64,000 bases of DNA from Pengzhenrongella frigida. GTDB lineage: Bacteria; Actinomycetota; Actinomycetes; Actinomycetales; Cellulomonadaceae. A model generated the notes under the pieces. It was not told the origin of the DNA and searched no databases. It was given only the letters and a program-made list of their open reading frames with translations. The position numbers were made by a program, and so were the translations under genes. Of the stretch, positions 43,928 through 55,088 are shown in pieces. The stretch covers positions 1 through 64,000 of the forward strand of contig NZ_SDWW01000024.1 of assembly GCF_004168625.1 (NCBI RefSeq), in the 5' to 3' direction. How positions within the stretch are numbered: the stretch's first letter is position 1; every line of letters begins with the position of its first letter.

Positions 43928-44691
43928 GCGCGGCGACCTGCCCGAACGGGCACGCGAGCGGCGCCACGGACTACTGCGACGTCTGCGGGGCACCGATGGC
44001 GGACGGTGCCGGTGCGGCCGCGCTGACCGGGTCGGGCGCCGCCGCACCGACCGCTGCGCCCGCTACGACCGCTGCGCCCGCTACGACCGCTGCGACCGGC
44101 GGGGCCCAGATCTGTGTGAACTGCCAGACCGCGAACGTCGCCGACGCGCTGTTCTGCGAGGCGTGCGGGTACGACTTCACGACCGGGGCGATGCCCCGCG
44201 TCGTGGCGTCCGCCTCGGCGGCCGGCGCCGTTCCCGCCAGCCCGGCGGCGCCCGAGGGATCCCTCGCGCCGGCCGTGCCGCTCGAGTGGGTCGTGGAGGT
44301 CTGGGTCGACCCGGACTGGTACGCCGAGCAGGAGAGCGAGGAGACCTGCCCGTCGCCCGGGCTGCCGGTGATCGTGCCGCTGCGGGTGCGCAGCGTCCTC
44401 GTCGGGCGGGTGTCGAAGAGTCGGAGCATCCACCCGGAGGTCGACTGCGACGGCGACATCGGGGTCAGCCGCCGGCAGGCCCAGCTGACCACGGACGGCA
44501 CGCGCTGGTGGATCGAGGACCTCCAGTCGTCCAACGGCACCTACCTCGGCCCGGACAGCGGGCCGCTGCCGACCGAACCTCTGCCCCCGGGGCAGCGGCG
44601 CGAGCTCGCCGAGGGGGACCGGGTCTATGTCGGCGCGTGGACCCGGCTCGTCGTGCGGCGGGCCACGGACGAGGAGAAGGTAGCCGGCTGA
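43924..44691 (+). CDS. FHA-domain protein with two zinc ribbons
   Basis: The 255-residue protein has an N-terminal ribbon C-P-N-G-H...Y-C-D-V-C-G-A-P and a Thr/Ala/Pro repeat linker (44049-44094). A second ribbon, C-V-N-C...F-C-E-A-C-G, follows. The FHA domain (about 155-250) shows V-G-R-V-S-K-S-R, D-I-G-V-S-R-R-Q-A-Q-L and S-S-N-G-T-Y-L-G. FHA domains bind phosphothreonine. In Mycobacterium and Corynebacterium the PknG partner is an FHA protein (GarA/OdhI); this one differs in having ribbons and no recognisable N-terminal E-T-T-S phosphorylation motif. GTG 43924 overlaps the vWA stop. Confidence 0.88.
   Translation: MSAATCPNGHASGATDYCDVCGAPMADGAGAAALTGSGAAAPTAAPATTAAPATTAATGGAQICVNCQTANVADALFCEACGYDFTTGAMPRVVASASAAGAVPASPAAPEGSLAPAVPLEWVVEVWVDPDWYAEQESEETCPSPGLPVIVPLRVRSVLVGRVSKSRSIHPEVDCDGDIGVSRRQAQLTTDGTRWWIEDLQSSNGTYLGPDSGPLPTEPLPPGQRRELAEGDRVYVGAWTRLVVRRATDEEKVAG
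44049..44094 (+). repeat. 18-bp tandem repeat in the FHA linker
   Basis: Two exact 18-base copies (44049-44066, 44067-44084) and a 10-base third start encode Thr-Ala-Ala-Pro-Ala-Thr-type repeats between the two zinc ribbons. The unit is a multiple of three. Confidence 0.85.
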
Positions 44692-44725
44692 GCAGAGCTC
44701 CGGCTGAGCACAGCCCGGCTGAGCG
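44684..44725 (+). repeat. Stop-spanning repeat, three copies of an 11-mer
   Basis: The motif ccggctgagca recurs at 44684-44694, 44700-44710 and, with one change, 44715-44725. The first copy contains the FHA gene stop (44689-44691). Confidence 0.8.
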
Positions 44726-44744
44726 CCCGAGAGAGGGGGCGAGC

Positions 44745-45389
44745 ATGGTCACGGTGGCGCGCGAGCAGGTCGAACCGGAGGACAGGTCCGGGTGGCGACA
44801 GTGGCTCGCCGAGCACGGCGGGACGAGCCCGGGAGTGTGGCTGGTCATCCGCCGCAAGGGGGCGGGCCCGGGGGGCTGCACGCTCGACGAGGCGGTCGAG
44901 GAGGCGCTCTGCGCCGGTTGGATCGACAGCACGCTGCGGCGCCTGGACGACCGGCGCAGCGTGATCCTGTTCGCGCCACGGCGCCCGACGGGCACCTGGT
45001 CGAGGGTGAACCGCGACCGGGTGGTGCGGCTCCGTGAGCGGGGGCTCATGACGGAGGCGGGGGAGCGCGCCGTGCAGCGCGCGCAGGAGAACGGGTCCTG
45101 GACGGTCCTCGACGACATCGACGCCCTGCTCGTCCCGCCGGATCTGGCCGCCGCACTCGATGCAGCGCCCACGGCCCGGGCAGGGTTCGACGGCTGGAGC
45201 GACTCGCTCCGCAAGCAGTACCTGTGGTGGGTGGCCACCGCCCGGCGGGCGACGACCCGAGAGCGCCGAATCGGCGAGATCGTTCAGCTCGCCGCCGACG
45301 GTGCCGCGCCCGGACCGACCGGATCGGCTGGATCGCCCGGCTCGGCCGGGCCACCCGGATCGGCCGAATCACCGGACGCCCGCAGGTAG
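44745..45389 (+). CDS. YdeI/OmpD-associated family protein
   Basis: The 214-residue protein matches the bacteriocin-protection YdeI/OmpD-associated family. It shows G-V-W-L-V-I-R-R-K-G near 31, E-A-L-C-A-G-W-I-D-S near 52, and L-F-A-P-R-R-P-T-G-T-W-S-R-V-N; the function is not settled. The last 26 residues are a Gly/Ser/Pro-rich repeat tail produced by duplicated DNA. That tail overlaps the convergent phosphoribosyltransferase gene by 106 bases. It starts at ATG 44745 behind GAGAGGGGG and may be read through from the PknG operon, whose last stop is 53 bp upstream. Confidence 0.8.
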   Translation: MVTVAREQVEPEDRSGWRQWLAEHGGTSPGVWLVIRRKGAGPGGCTLDEAVEEALCAGWIDSTLRRLDDRRSVILFAPRRPTGTWSRVNRDRVVRLRERGLMTEAGERAVQRAQENGSWTVLDDIDALLVPPDLAAALDAAPTARAGFDGWSDSLRKQYLWWVATARRATTRERRIGEIVQLAADGAAPGPTGSAGSPGSAGPPGSAESPDARR

Positions 45390-46675
45390 CGGTTGAACCA
45401 GCCGCTCGCCAGGAGCGCGACCTCGGCGAGCGTGCCCGGTTCCTCGAACAGATGGGTGGCCCCCCGCACGATGTCCAGCTGGTTCGGGCAGGTGAGGCGC
45501 GTCTGGGCGCGCCGGTTGAGCTCGAGCACCGTCGTGTCGGCGCCGCCGACGATGAGCAGGGTCGGCGCACGGACCTCCGCGAGCCGCGGGGCCGCCAGAT
45601 CCGGACGGCCACCCCGAGACACCACCGCCGAGATCTGCGCGCCCTGGTCTGCTGCGGCCCAGAGTGCAGCCCCGGCGCCGGTGCTCGCCCCGAAGTAGCC
45701 GATCCGGGCGCCCGCGGCCTCCGGCCGGTCGCGGAGCCATTGCGTCGCCTCACCCAGGCGGTGCGCGAGCAGGGGGATGTCGAACACGTTGGCGCGGTCG
45801 AGCTCCTCCCGCGGGGTGAGGAGGTCCAGCAGGAGCGTGCCGAGCCCCGCGCGGTGCAGGACCGACGCGACGAACCGGTTCCGCGGGCTGTGCCGGCTGC
45901 TGCCGCTGCCGTGCGCGAACACCACGACCCCCGCCGCCTGCTCGGGCCGGTCCAGGCGTCCGGCCAGCAGGCCGGCCTCGATGGGGATCTCGACGTCGCG
46001 CCCGGTGACGGGCGGCGGGTCGACCACCCGGCCGTGCACGCGCCGCGCCGCCTCGTCGAGCGCCGCGATCACGTCCTCGTCGCTGGTCGGCGAGAAGTCA
46101 CGGTAGTGGCGACCGACCGCCACGAAGGGCGTGGGCATCCGGTCGCACACGATCTCGTCGGGCTCGGTCAGGTTGTCCACGACGTCGGCGGGTGCGACGG
46201 GGACCGCGAGGACCACCCGGGACGCACCGAGCCCCCGCGCCACCTCGCACGCCACGCGGGCGGTGGACCCGGTCGCCATGCCGTCGTCCACGATCAGCGC
46301 GATCCGACCGGTCAGGTCGATCCGCTCGCGTCCCCGGCGAAGGCGCGCCACCCGAACCTCGAGCGCCGCACGTTCCCGCCGCTCGACGCCGTCCAGCTCG
46401 TCCGCCGTGACGCGGGCGCGGGCCACCAGGTCGGCGTCGACGAAGCGGACCCCGCCTTCGCCGATGGCGCCCATCGCCAGCTCGGGCTGGAACGGCAGGC
46501 CGAGCTTGCGCACGACGATGACGTCGAGCGGGGCCTCGAGGGTCCGGGCGACCTCGGCGGCGACGGGAACGCCGCCGCGCGGCAGGCCGAGCACGACGAC
46601 GTCCCGGCCGCGCAGGTGGGTCAGCCGTCCGGCCAGCTGCCTGCCTGCCTCGACGCGATCTGCGAACACGGCCAC
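45284..46675 (-). CDS. Phosphoribosyltransferase - dienelactone-hydrolase-like fusion protein
   Basis: The 463-residue protein joins two enzymes. The N-terminal phosphoribosyltransferase domain (about 1-215) has V-L-G-L-P-R-G-G-V-P-V-A and the PRPP loop I-V-D-D-G-M-A-T-G-S-T-A near 125. The C-terminal alpha/beta-hydrolase domain (about 225-440) has V-F-A-H-G-S-G-S-S-R and nucleophile motif G-A-S-T-G-A-G; a late Asp (G-G-A-D-T-T) and His (A-T-H-L-F) complete a triad. Such fusions occur in actinobacteria with unknown substrates. I start at GTG 46675 behind GAGAGG, 16 codons inside the longest frame. The Pro/Gly-rich C-terminus overlaps the YdeI gene. Confidence 0.85.
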   Translation of the reverse strand: MAVFADRVEAGRQLAGRLTHLRGRDVVVLGLPRGGVPVAAEVARTLEAPLDVIVVRKLGLPFQPELAMGAIGEGGVRFVDADLVARARVTADELDGVERRERAALEVRVARLRRGRERIDLTGRIALIVDDGMATGSTARVACEVARGLGASRVVLAVPVAPADVVDNLTEPDEIVCDRMPTPFVAVGRHYRDFSPTSDEDVIAALDEAARRVHGRVVDPPPVTGRDVEIPIEAGLLAGRLDRPEQAAGVVVFAHGSGSSRHSPRNRFVASVLHRAGLGTLLLDLLTPREELDRANVFDIPLLAHRLGEATQWLRDRPEAAGARIGYFGASTGAGAALWAAADQGAQISAVVSRGGRPDLAAPRLAEVRAPTLLIVGGADTTVLELNRRAQTRLTCPNQLDIVRGATHLFEEPGTLAEVALLASGWFNRYLRASGDSADPGGPAEPGDPADPVGPGAAPSAAS

Positions 46676-46784
46676 GGTGGCACCTCTCGGTCGGCGGGGC
46701 CCGGCCGGCCGGGACCGGCGCAAGCAGGTGGTCCTCCCGGTCTAGCACCGGGGACCGGGACCCGCCTGCGGTCCGGTCAGCCGC

Positions 46785-46790
46785 TACGTT
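46785..46790 (+). promoter_or_regulatory. Candidate leaderless promoter -10 (TACGTT) for the AlkD-like gene
   Basis: TACGTT, six bases, then GTG 46797, with no ribosome-binding site. Confidence 0.5.
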
Positions 46791-46796
46791 GACCGT

Positions 46797-47549
46797 GTGG
46801 CGGCGATCGATGAGGTGCGAGCCGAGCTGGCCGCCGCGGCGGACCCGCAGCGGGCGGTCGGTCTTGCGCGGTACCTGCAGATCGCACCGGGTGGGTACGG
46901 CGAGGGGGACCAGGTCCTCGGCGTACCGGTGCCGGCCCAGCGTGCGGTGGCCCGCCGGCACTGGCGCACGCTGGAGCTCGACGCCGTCGACGATCTGCTG
47001 GGCAGCCCGTGGCACGAGGAGCGCCTGACCGCGATCTTCGTGCTGGTGCGCAAGTTCGACGCCGGCGGCACCCCCGACCGCAGGGCGATCGTCGAGGTGC
47101 TGCTCGCAGACACGACCCGGATCAACAACTGGGACCTGGTCGACTCCAGCGCGCCCTACCTGCTCGGTCCCTGGTTGCTGGACCGGGACAGCGCCGTGCT
47201 GGACCGGCTTGCCGCCTCGTCGTCGGTCTGGGACCGGCGGATCGCGGTCATGGCGACGTTCGCCTTCATCCGCGCGGGCCGGTTCGAGCGCACGCTCGAG
47301 CTCGCGGAGCGGTTGCTGCACGACGAGCACGACCTCATCCACAAGGCCGTCGGCTGGATGCTGCGGGAGATCGGCAACCGTGATCGCGCCGTCGAGGAGG
47401 CCTTCCTCGCCCGGCACCACGCCGCCATGCCCCGCACGATGCTGCGGTACGCGATCGAGAAGTTCCCGGCCGACCGGCGCGCCGCCTACCTCACCGGCGC
47501 CGTCCCGGCGCCACCGGCCGTCGCGCGCCCCACGGACGGGGTCAGGTGA
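46797..47549 (+). CDS. AlkD-like DNA alkylation repair enzyme
   Basis: This 250-residue, all-helical HEAT-like protein matches the AlkC/AlkD family. It has the typical I-N-N-W-D-L-V-D-S-S-A-P (near 100), W-D-R-R-I-A-V-M-A-T-F, H-K-A-V-G-W-M-L-R-E-I-G and M-P-R-T-M-L-R-Y-A-I-E-K motifs. AlkD glycosylases excise 3-methyladenine and 7-methylguanine. It is probably transcribed as a leaderless message from GTG 46797. Its last eight bases overlap the convergent MOSC gene. Confidence 0.9.
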   Translation: MAAIDEVRAELAAAADPQRAVGLARYLQIAPGGYGEGDQVLGVPVPAQRAVARRHWRTLELDAVDDLLGSPWHEERLTAIFVLVRKFDAGGTPDRRAIVEVLLADTTRINNWDLVDSSAPYLLGPWLLDRDSAVLDRLAASSSVWDRRIAVMATFAFIRAGRFERTLELAERLLHDEHDLIHKAVGWMLREIGNRDRAVEEAFLARHHAAMPRTMLRYAIEKFPADRRAAYLTGAVPAPPAVARPTDGVR

Positions 47550-48237
47550 CCGCGCGGCCCGCCGCCGGCGCGGGCTGCGTGCCGACGGCGGACGTGGTCC
47601 GTCTGCGGGCGAGGTCCAGGCTCTCCGCGGGCAGGGCCGCCGCGACCAGCAGTCGGGGCAGGAGCTCCGGTTCGAGGGTCAGCGCGCGGAACGTCACCGC
47701 GATGGTGACGTCGTGGTCGGGTCGGTGCGCGATCTCGACGTCATCGCCCGCACGGATCTCGCCCGGCTCGATCACGCGCAGGTAGGCCCCGGGCCGCGCG
47801 GCACGGGTGAACTCCTTGATCCAGCCGTCCACCCGCAGCCATCCCTGGAACGTGCCGCACGGGATCCGCGGGCACGACACCTCCAGGACGAGGTCGGGCC
47901 CGATCCGCCAGCGTTCGCCGATGAGGGCGCCGGACACGTCGACCCCGGCCGTCGTGAGGTTCTCCCCGAAGCTGCCGCCGGTCAGCTCGGTGTCCAGCAC
48001 GCGCTCCCACCGGTCGAGGTCCTCGCGCGCGTAGGCGTACACGGCCTGGTCGGTGCCCCCGTGGTGCCTGACGTCGAAGACCTGGTCACCGGCGAGCCCG
48101 ACGGCGCCGGTGCCCTTCGGTCCCGGTGCGGTGACCTTGACCGGGCCGTCGACAGGGCGTTTGTCGATCCCGGTCGTGCTCGGCCCCCTGCCCGGGTTTG
48201 CGCGGGGATGGGCGACGTTCACGGAGATCACCGGCAT
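47542..48237 (-). CDS. MOSC domain protein (YiiM-like)
   Basis: The 231-residue protein has a MOSC domain: G-D-x-V-F-D-V-R-H-H-G-G-T-D-Q-A-V-Y-A-Y (near 50-68), F-G-E-N-L-T-T-A-G and the conserved Cys in C-P-R-I-P-C-G-T-F-Q. MOSC proteins handle molybdenum cofactor or sulfur transfer and can reduce N-hydroxylated compounds. A leaderless start at ATG 48237 is likely. The tail overlaps the AlkD-like gene by eight bases. Confidence 0.88.
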   Translation of the reverse strand: MPVISVNVAHPRANPGRGPSTTGIDKRPVDGPVKVTAPGPKGTGAVGLAGDQVFDVRHHGGTDQAVYAYAREDLDRWERVLDTELTGGSFGENLTTAGVDVSGALIGERWRIGPDLVLEVSCPRIPCGTFQGWLRVDGWIKEFTRAARPGAYLRVIEPGEIRAGDDVEIAHRPDHDVTIAVTFRALTLEPELLPRLLVAAALPAESLDLARRRTTSAVGTQPAPAAGRAVT

Positions 48238-48243
48238 GCGGCC

Positions 48244-48249
48244 ACGGTA
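48244..48249 (-). promoter_or_regulatory. Candidate leaderless promoter -10 (TACCGT) for the MOSC gene
   Basis: On the minus strand TACCGT is followed by six bases and ATG 48237. Confidence 0.5.
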
Positions 48250-48380
48250 CGGCCTCGGGAGTGTCCCGCAGGGCGCACGACCGGGCGAGAAGTCCCCGGT
48301 TCTGCCTTCTCGGGGGCGTCATACTCGAACCTGCGAGGCCGCCCGACCCGACCCGTCCAGCGCAGACCGATGGAGTTCTT

Positions 48381-49250
48381 GTGCCGCACCGTTCCACGCC
48401 CCGTCCGCCCGTCGCCGCTCGGCCTCAGACGTCGCCAGCGCCTGAGACGTCACCGGCCCCGGGGATCGACAAGGTGGTCGCCTCGCCCGAGCTGGCCGTT
48501 GCCGACGTCGGGGCGGGTGCGACGATCGCCGTCGGCGGCTTCGGGCTGTGCGGAAACCCGATCGCGCTGATCGAGGCGCTGCTCGCAGGCGGGGTGCGCG
48601 ACCTCGAGATCGTCAGCAACAACTGCGGCGTGGACGACTGGGGCCTGGGCGTCCTGCTGGGCGCGGGCCGGATCCGCCGGATGACGTCGTCGTACGTCGG
48701 CGAGAACAAGGAGTTCGGGCGGCAGTTCTTCTCGGGCGAGCTCGAGCTCGAGCTGGTCCCCCAGGGGACGCTGGCGGAGAAGCTGCGCGCCGGCGGGTCG
48801 GGCATCGCGGCGTTCTGGACCCAGACCGGCGTCGGCACCCTGGTCGCCGAGGGCGGGCTGCCGCTGCGGTACGACGGCGCCGGCGGGATCGCGCTGGCCT
48901 CGCGCGCCAAGGAGGTCCGCGAGTTCACCGTGCGGGGGGTGACCCGCGAGTACGTCCTCGAGGAGGCGATCACCACGGACTTCGCGCTGGTGCACGCCGA
49001 GCGCGGCGACCGGTACGGCAACCTCGTCTTCCACCGCTCCGCGCGGAACTTCTCCCCGATCGCCGCCATGGCCGGCCGGGTGACGATCGCGCAGGTGGAG
49101 GAGCTCGTCGAGCCGGGCGAGCTCGATCCCGATGAGATCCACCTGCCGGGGGTGTTCGTGCACCGCGTGGTCGAGGTCGGCCGTGATGTGCCCAAACGGA
49201 TCGAGAAACGGCGCGTGCGCGCCGCTGTCGAACCGTCTGCGGGGGTGTGA
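48381..49250 (+). CDS. scoA: CoA-transferase subunit A (succinyl-CoA:3-ketoacid type)
   Basis: The 289-residue protein matches class I CoA-transferase alpha subunits. It has [12 protein letters not shown] (near 55), V-S-N-N-C-G-V-D, and F-W-T-Q-T-G-V-G-T. It forms a heterodimer with the next gene product to activate acetoacetate or another keto acid with CoA. The start at GTG 48381 has GGAG five bases before it and leaves a Pro-rich 29-residue N-terminus with T-S-P-A-P repeats. It is four bases upstream of subunit B and leads a run that includes an acyl-CoA dehydrogenase. Confidence 0.88.
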   Translation: MPHRSTPRPPVAARPQTSPAPETSPAPGIDKVVASPELAVADVGAGATIAVGGFGLCGNPIALIEALLAGGVRDLEIVSNNCGVDDWGLGVLLGAGRIRRMTSSYVGENKEFGRQFFSGELELELVPQGTLAEKLRAGGSGIAAFWTQTGVGTLVAEGGLPLRYDGAGGIALASRAKEVREFTVRGVTREYVLEEAITTDFALVHAERGDRYGNLVFHRSARNFSPIAAMAGRVTIAQVEELVEPGELDPDEIHLPGVFVHRVVEVGRDVPKRIEKRRVRAAVEPSAGV

Positions 49251-49254
49251 GGAC

Positions 49255-49908
49255 ATGGGGATCTCACGCGAACAGATGGCGATGCGTGCCGCTCTCGAGC
49301 TCGTCGACGGGTCGTACGTGAACCTGGGGATCGGCCTGCCGACCCTGGTGTCGAACTACGTCCCGGCCGGGTTCACCGTGATGCTGCACTCGGAGAACGG
49401 CATCCTCGGGGTAGGGCCGTACCCGACCGAGGCCGAGGTCGATCCCGATCTGGTCAACGCCAGCAAGGAGTCTGTGACCCTGGTGCCGGGCGCGGCGCTG
49501 TTCGACTCGGCGATGAGCTTTGGCATGATTCGCGCCGGCAAGATCCACACGGCCATCCTCGGCGGGATGCAGGTCTCGGCCCGGGGAGATCTGGCGAACT
49601 GGATGGTCCCCGGCAAGATGGTCAAAGGCCCCGGCGGCGCGATGGATCTCGTGCACGGCGCGACCCGGGTCATCGTGCTGATGGAGCACTGTGCGCGCGA
49701 CGGGTCGATGAAGATCCTCGAGGAGTGCTCGTTCCCGTTGACCGGTCGGCGGGTGGTGCACCGGATCATCACCGATCTGGCAGTCATCGACGTGACGTCC
49801 GGGGGACTGGTGCTGCGCGAGGTCGCGCCAGGCGTGACGCTCGCTGAGGTGCGGGCCGCGACGGAGCCCGAGCTGACCCTGCATCCGGACCTGCTGCCGC
49901 TGGCGTAG
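49255..49908 (+). CDS. scoB: CoA-transferase subunit B
   Basis: This 217-residue protein matches beta subunits: [12 protein letters not shown], then [10 protein letters not shown] with the catalytic Glu (near 48), and G-A-M-D-L-V-H-G-A near 125. Together with subunit A it moves CoA from succinyl-CoA to a 3-keto acid. The start at ATG 49255 has GAGG overlapping the previous stop. Confidence 0.9.
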   Translation: MGISREQMAMRAALELVDGSYVNLGIGLPTLVSNYVPAGFTVMLHSENGILGVGPYPTEAEVDPDLVNASKESVTLVPGAALFDSAMSFGMIRAGKIHTAILGGMQVSARGDLANWMVPGKMVKGPGGAMDLVHGATRVIVLMEHCARDGSMKILEECSFPLTGRRVVHRIITDLAVIDVTSGGLVLREVAPGVTLAEVRAATEPELTLHPDLLPLA

Positions 49909-49939
49909 CCGCCGACCGCCCGAATTGTCCGAGGTCCCC

Positions 49940-49945
49940 TAGCAT
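49940..49945 (+). promoter_or_regulatory. Candidate -10 (TAGCAT) before the acyl-CoA dehydrogenase gene
   Basis: TAGCAT lies 40 bases before ATG 49986, which has its own AGGGGG ribosome-binding site. The start of a separate transcript is possible; a -35 is not evident. Confidence 0.4.
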
Positions 49946-49985
49946 CAAAAGTCCTAGATCCGCGGGACTCGACCAGGGGGCTCAG

Positions 49986-51964
49986 ATGACCACCAAGGAT
50001 GCGGTGCCAGCCAGCACGGGTGCTGTGTCGAGCGGCACGGGTGCTGTGCCGGCCAGCACGGACGTGAGCGAGCGCCGGGCACGCGAGGTGGCCGAGGCTG
50101 CGCGGGAGACAGAGTGGGTCCGGCCGAGCTTCGCCAAGGGGCTGTACCTCGGGGACTTCGACCTCGACCTGATCCACCCGCACCCGCAGCCGAGCCCCGA
50201 GGCCGCCGAGCGCGGCGACGCGTTCCTGGCGCGGCTCACCGCCTTCTGCCGCACCCTCGACGGGCGCCGCATCGAACGCGAGGATCGCATCTCGGACGAG
50301 TACCTCGCGGGCCTGACGGCGCTCGGCGTGTTCGGCATGAAGATCCCGCCGGGGTACGGCGGGCTCGGGCTGTCGCTGCTCTACTACGGGCGCGCCCTCA
50401 TGGTGGTCAGCTCGGTGCATCCGAGCCTGGGGGCGCTGGTCTCCGCGCACCAGTCGATCGGGGTGCCGGAACCGGTCCGGATGTTCGGCACCGCGGCGCA
50501 GAAGCGCGAGTTCCTCCCGCGGTGCGCGGGCGGCGCCATCTCCGCCTTCCTGCTCACCGAGCCGGACGTCGGCTCCGACCCCGCGCGGATGGGTGCGACG
50601 GCGACCCTCAGCGACGACGGGTCCGAGTACGTCCTGGACGGCGTCAAGCTCTGGACCACGAACGGCCCGATCGCCGAGCTGCTGGTCGTGATGGCCCAGG
50701 TCCCGCCGCACGCCGGCCGGCCCGGCGGGATCAGCGCGTTCGTGGTGGAGGCGGACAGCCCGGGCATCACGGTCGAGAACCGCAACGCGTTCATGGGCCT
50801 CAAGGGTATGGAGAACGGGCTGACGCACTTCCACGACGTGCGCGTGCCGGTCGCGAACCGGCTCGGCCGGGAGGGGCAGGGACTGAAGATCGCCCTGACG
50901 ACGCTCAACACCGGCCGGCTCTCGATCCCGGCGATCTGCGCCGGTGGCGGCAAGTGGGCGCTCAAGATCGCGCGGGAGTGGTCGGCCGAGCGGGTGCAGT
51001 GGGGCAGGCCGGTGGGCGAGCACGAGGCCGTCGGCAAGAAGCTCGCCTTCGTCGCCGCCACCACGTTCGCCCTCGAGGCCGTGTTCGAGCTCTCGGCGGC
51101 GCTCGCGGACGCCGGGCAGAAGGACGTGCGCATCGAGGCGGCCCTGGCCAAGCTGTGGGCGAGCGAGATGGGTTACCGGGTGGCGGACGAGCTCGTGCAG
51201 ATCCGCGGCGGGCGCGGGTACGAGACGGCCGACTCGCTCGCGGCGCGCGGCGAGCGGGCGGTCGCCGCCGAGCAGCTGCTGCGCGACATGCGGATCAACC
51301 GCATCTTCGAAGGTTCGTCCGAGATCATGCGGCTGCTGATCGCGCGCGAGGCGGTCGACGCGCACCTCGCGGCGGCGGGGGACCTCGCATCGTCCGAGGC
51401 GGGTCTGCGGGCCAAGGCCGCCGCGGCCGTGGCCGCCAGCGGCTTCTACGCGCGCTGGCTGCCCCAGCTGGTGGTCGGCAAGGGGACCCTGCCCGGCGCG
51501 TACGGCGAGTTCGGCCGCCTGGCCGGGGAGCTGCGGTACGTCGAGCGCGCCTCGCGCACCCTGGCCCGGCGCACCTTCTACGCGATGTCCCGCTGGCAGG
51601 CCGGGCTGGACCAGAAGCAGGCGCTGCTGGGGCGCATCGTCGACATCGGCGCCGAGCTGTTCGCGATGGCCGCCGTGTGCACGCGGGCGGAGTCGCTCCG
51701 CTCGCGGGACGAGGTCACCGGGGAGGCCGCCTACCGGTTGGCGGAGGTCTTCTGCGCGCAGTCCCGGGCCCGCGTGGAGGCGCTGTTCCGCGAGCTCCGG
51801 CACAGCACCGACGGGCCCGACCGGCGGTTGGCGACGGCAGTGCTGGCCGGCGAGGCGACCTGGCTCGAGCGCGGCGTGATCGACGCGTCGGAAGGCACCG
51901 GGCCCTGGATCTCACCGCCGACGACCGGCCCGTCGCCGAAGGTCTCCGTGCGCCGCCGCTACCG

Positions 51965-51968
<4 letters not shown>
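49986..51968 (+). CDS. Acyl-CoA dehydrogenase, long (VLCAD-like) form
   Basis: The 660-residue protein has acyl-CoA dehydrogenase N-terminal, middle and C-terminal domains (about 75-465) and an additional helical tail (about 480-640), as in very-long-chain enzymes. F-L-L-T-E-P-D-V-G-S-D marks the FAD/substrate region and I-F-E-G-S-S-E-I-M-R (near 440) holds the catalytic Glu. It performs the first step of beta-oxidation. The first 25 residues are a low-complexity repeat (A-V-P-A-S-T-G). It follows the CoA-transferase genes, consistent with fatty-acid or keto-acid catabolism, and overlaps glgX by four bases. Confidence 0.88.
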
Positions 51969-54112
<2,144 letters not shown>

Positions 54113-55088
54113 TCAGCACGGTCGAGGCGGCGTCGCGGAGGACCTCGTGGCTCACCGAGCCGAGCAGCATCCCGCGGAAAGCACCCAGTCCGCGCGACCC
54201 GACCACGACGAGCTGGGCCCGGCGAGACGCGTCCACCAGGGCATGCACGGGGTCGTCCGCCACGACCTCCAGCCGGATGTCCGCGGTCGGGTGCTCCACC
54301 CCGAGCCGGTCGACGATCTCCTGCGCCGCCTTCTGGGTGGGATCGGTCGGTGCGGCGTAGCTCTCGGGGAGCGTGGCCAGCACGGGGGCGCCGCGTCCGA
54401 ACGCGCTGGCGACGACCGGCCGGGCGTGCAGGACGACGAGCGGCACCTGCCGCAGAGCCGCCGCACCAGCCGCGGTGCGCGCGGCGGCGACCGACTCGGG
54501 TGACCCGTCGACCCCGACCACGACCGGCGCCGCCGGATCGGCCGGGGCGGCCCGCACCACCGCGACCGGGCAGCGGGCGTGCGCGGCGAGGTGTCCGCTG
54601 ACCGAGCCGACCCGCGGCCGCCTGCCGTGCCCGGCGGCGCCGATCACGAGCAGCTGCGCCGTCTCGCTGAGCCGGCGCAGCTCGGGGACCTCCGCGCCGT
54701 GCGGCTCGCGCGAGTCGATCGTCAGGTCCGGGTGACGCTGCCGTTCGCGGGTGCGCAGCTCGGCGAGGTACTCCTTCGCGACGGTCTCGAAGCCGAGGTC
54801 CTCGTCGATCAGCGGGTACCAGCTCCACTCGGCGAACTCGCGCGGGAGCTCGAAGACGCGGACGAGGAGCACCTCAGCGTGCCGGCGGGTGGCCTCGGCG
54901 AGGCCCCAGTCCAGGGTCTGCTCGCTGTGCGGGGAGCCGTCCAGCGCGATCACCACGGGGCCGTCGGTCTTCATGAGAACCCTCCAGATCCAGGCGCGCG
55001 AACGGTGCCGATATCCCCACCCTGGCCGGTCGGCACGGTCGACGTCCCGGGTATTCGGTCCCCAGTTGCCCGCGCGCGCCGGCCGTCT

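Noticed and set aside
32506-44691. Reading the operon as a classical tellurite-resistance (ter) locus
   Set aside because: TelA and a vWA protein are present but no TerB, TerC, TerD or TerZ gene is in the window, so only partial kinship to Ter systems can be claimed.
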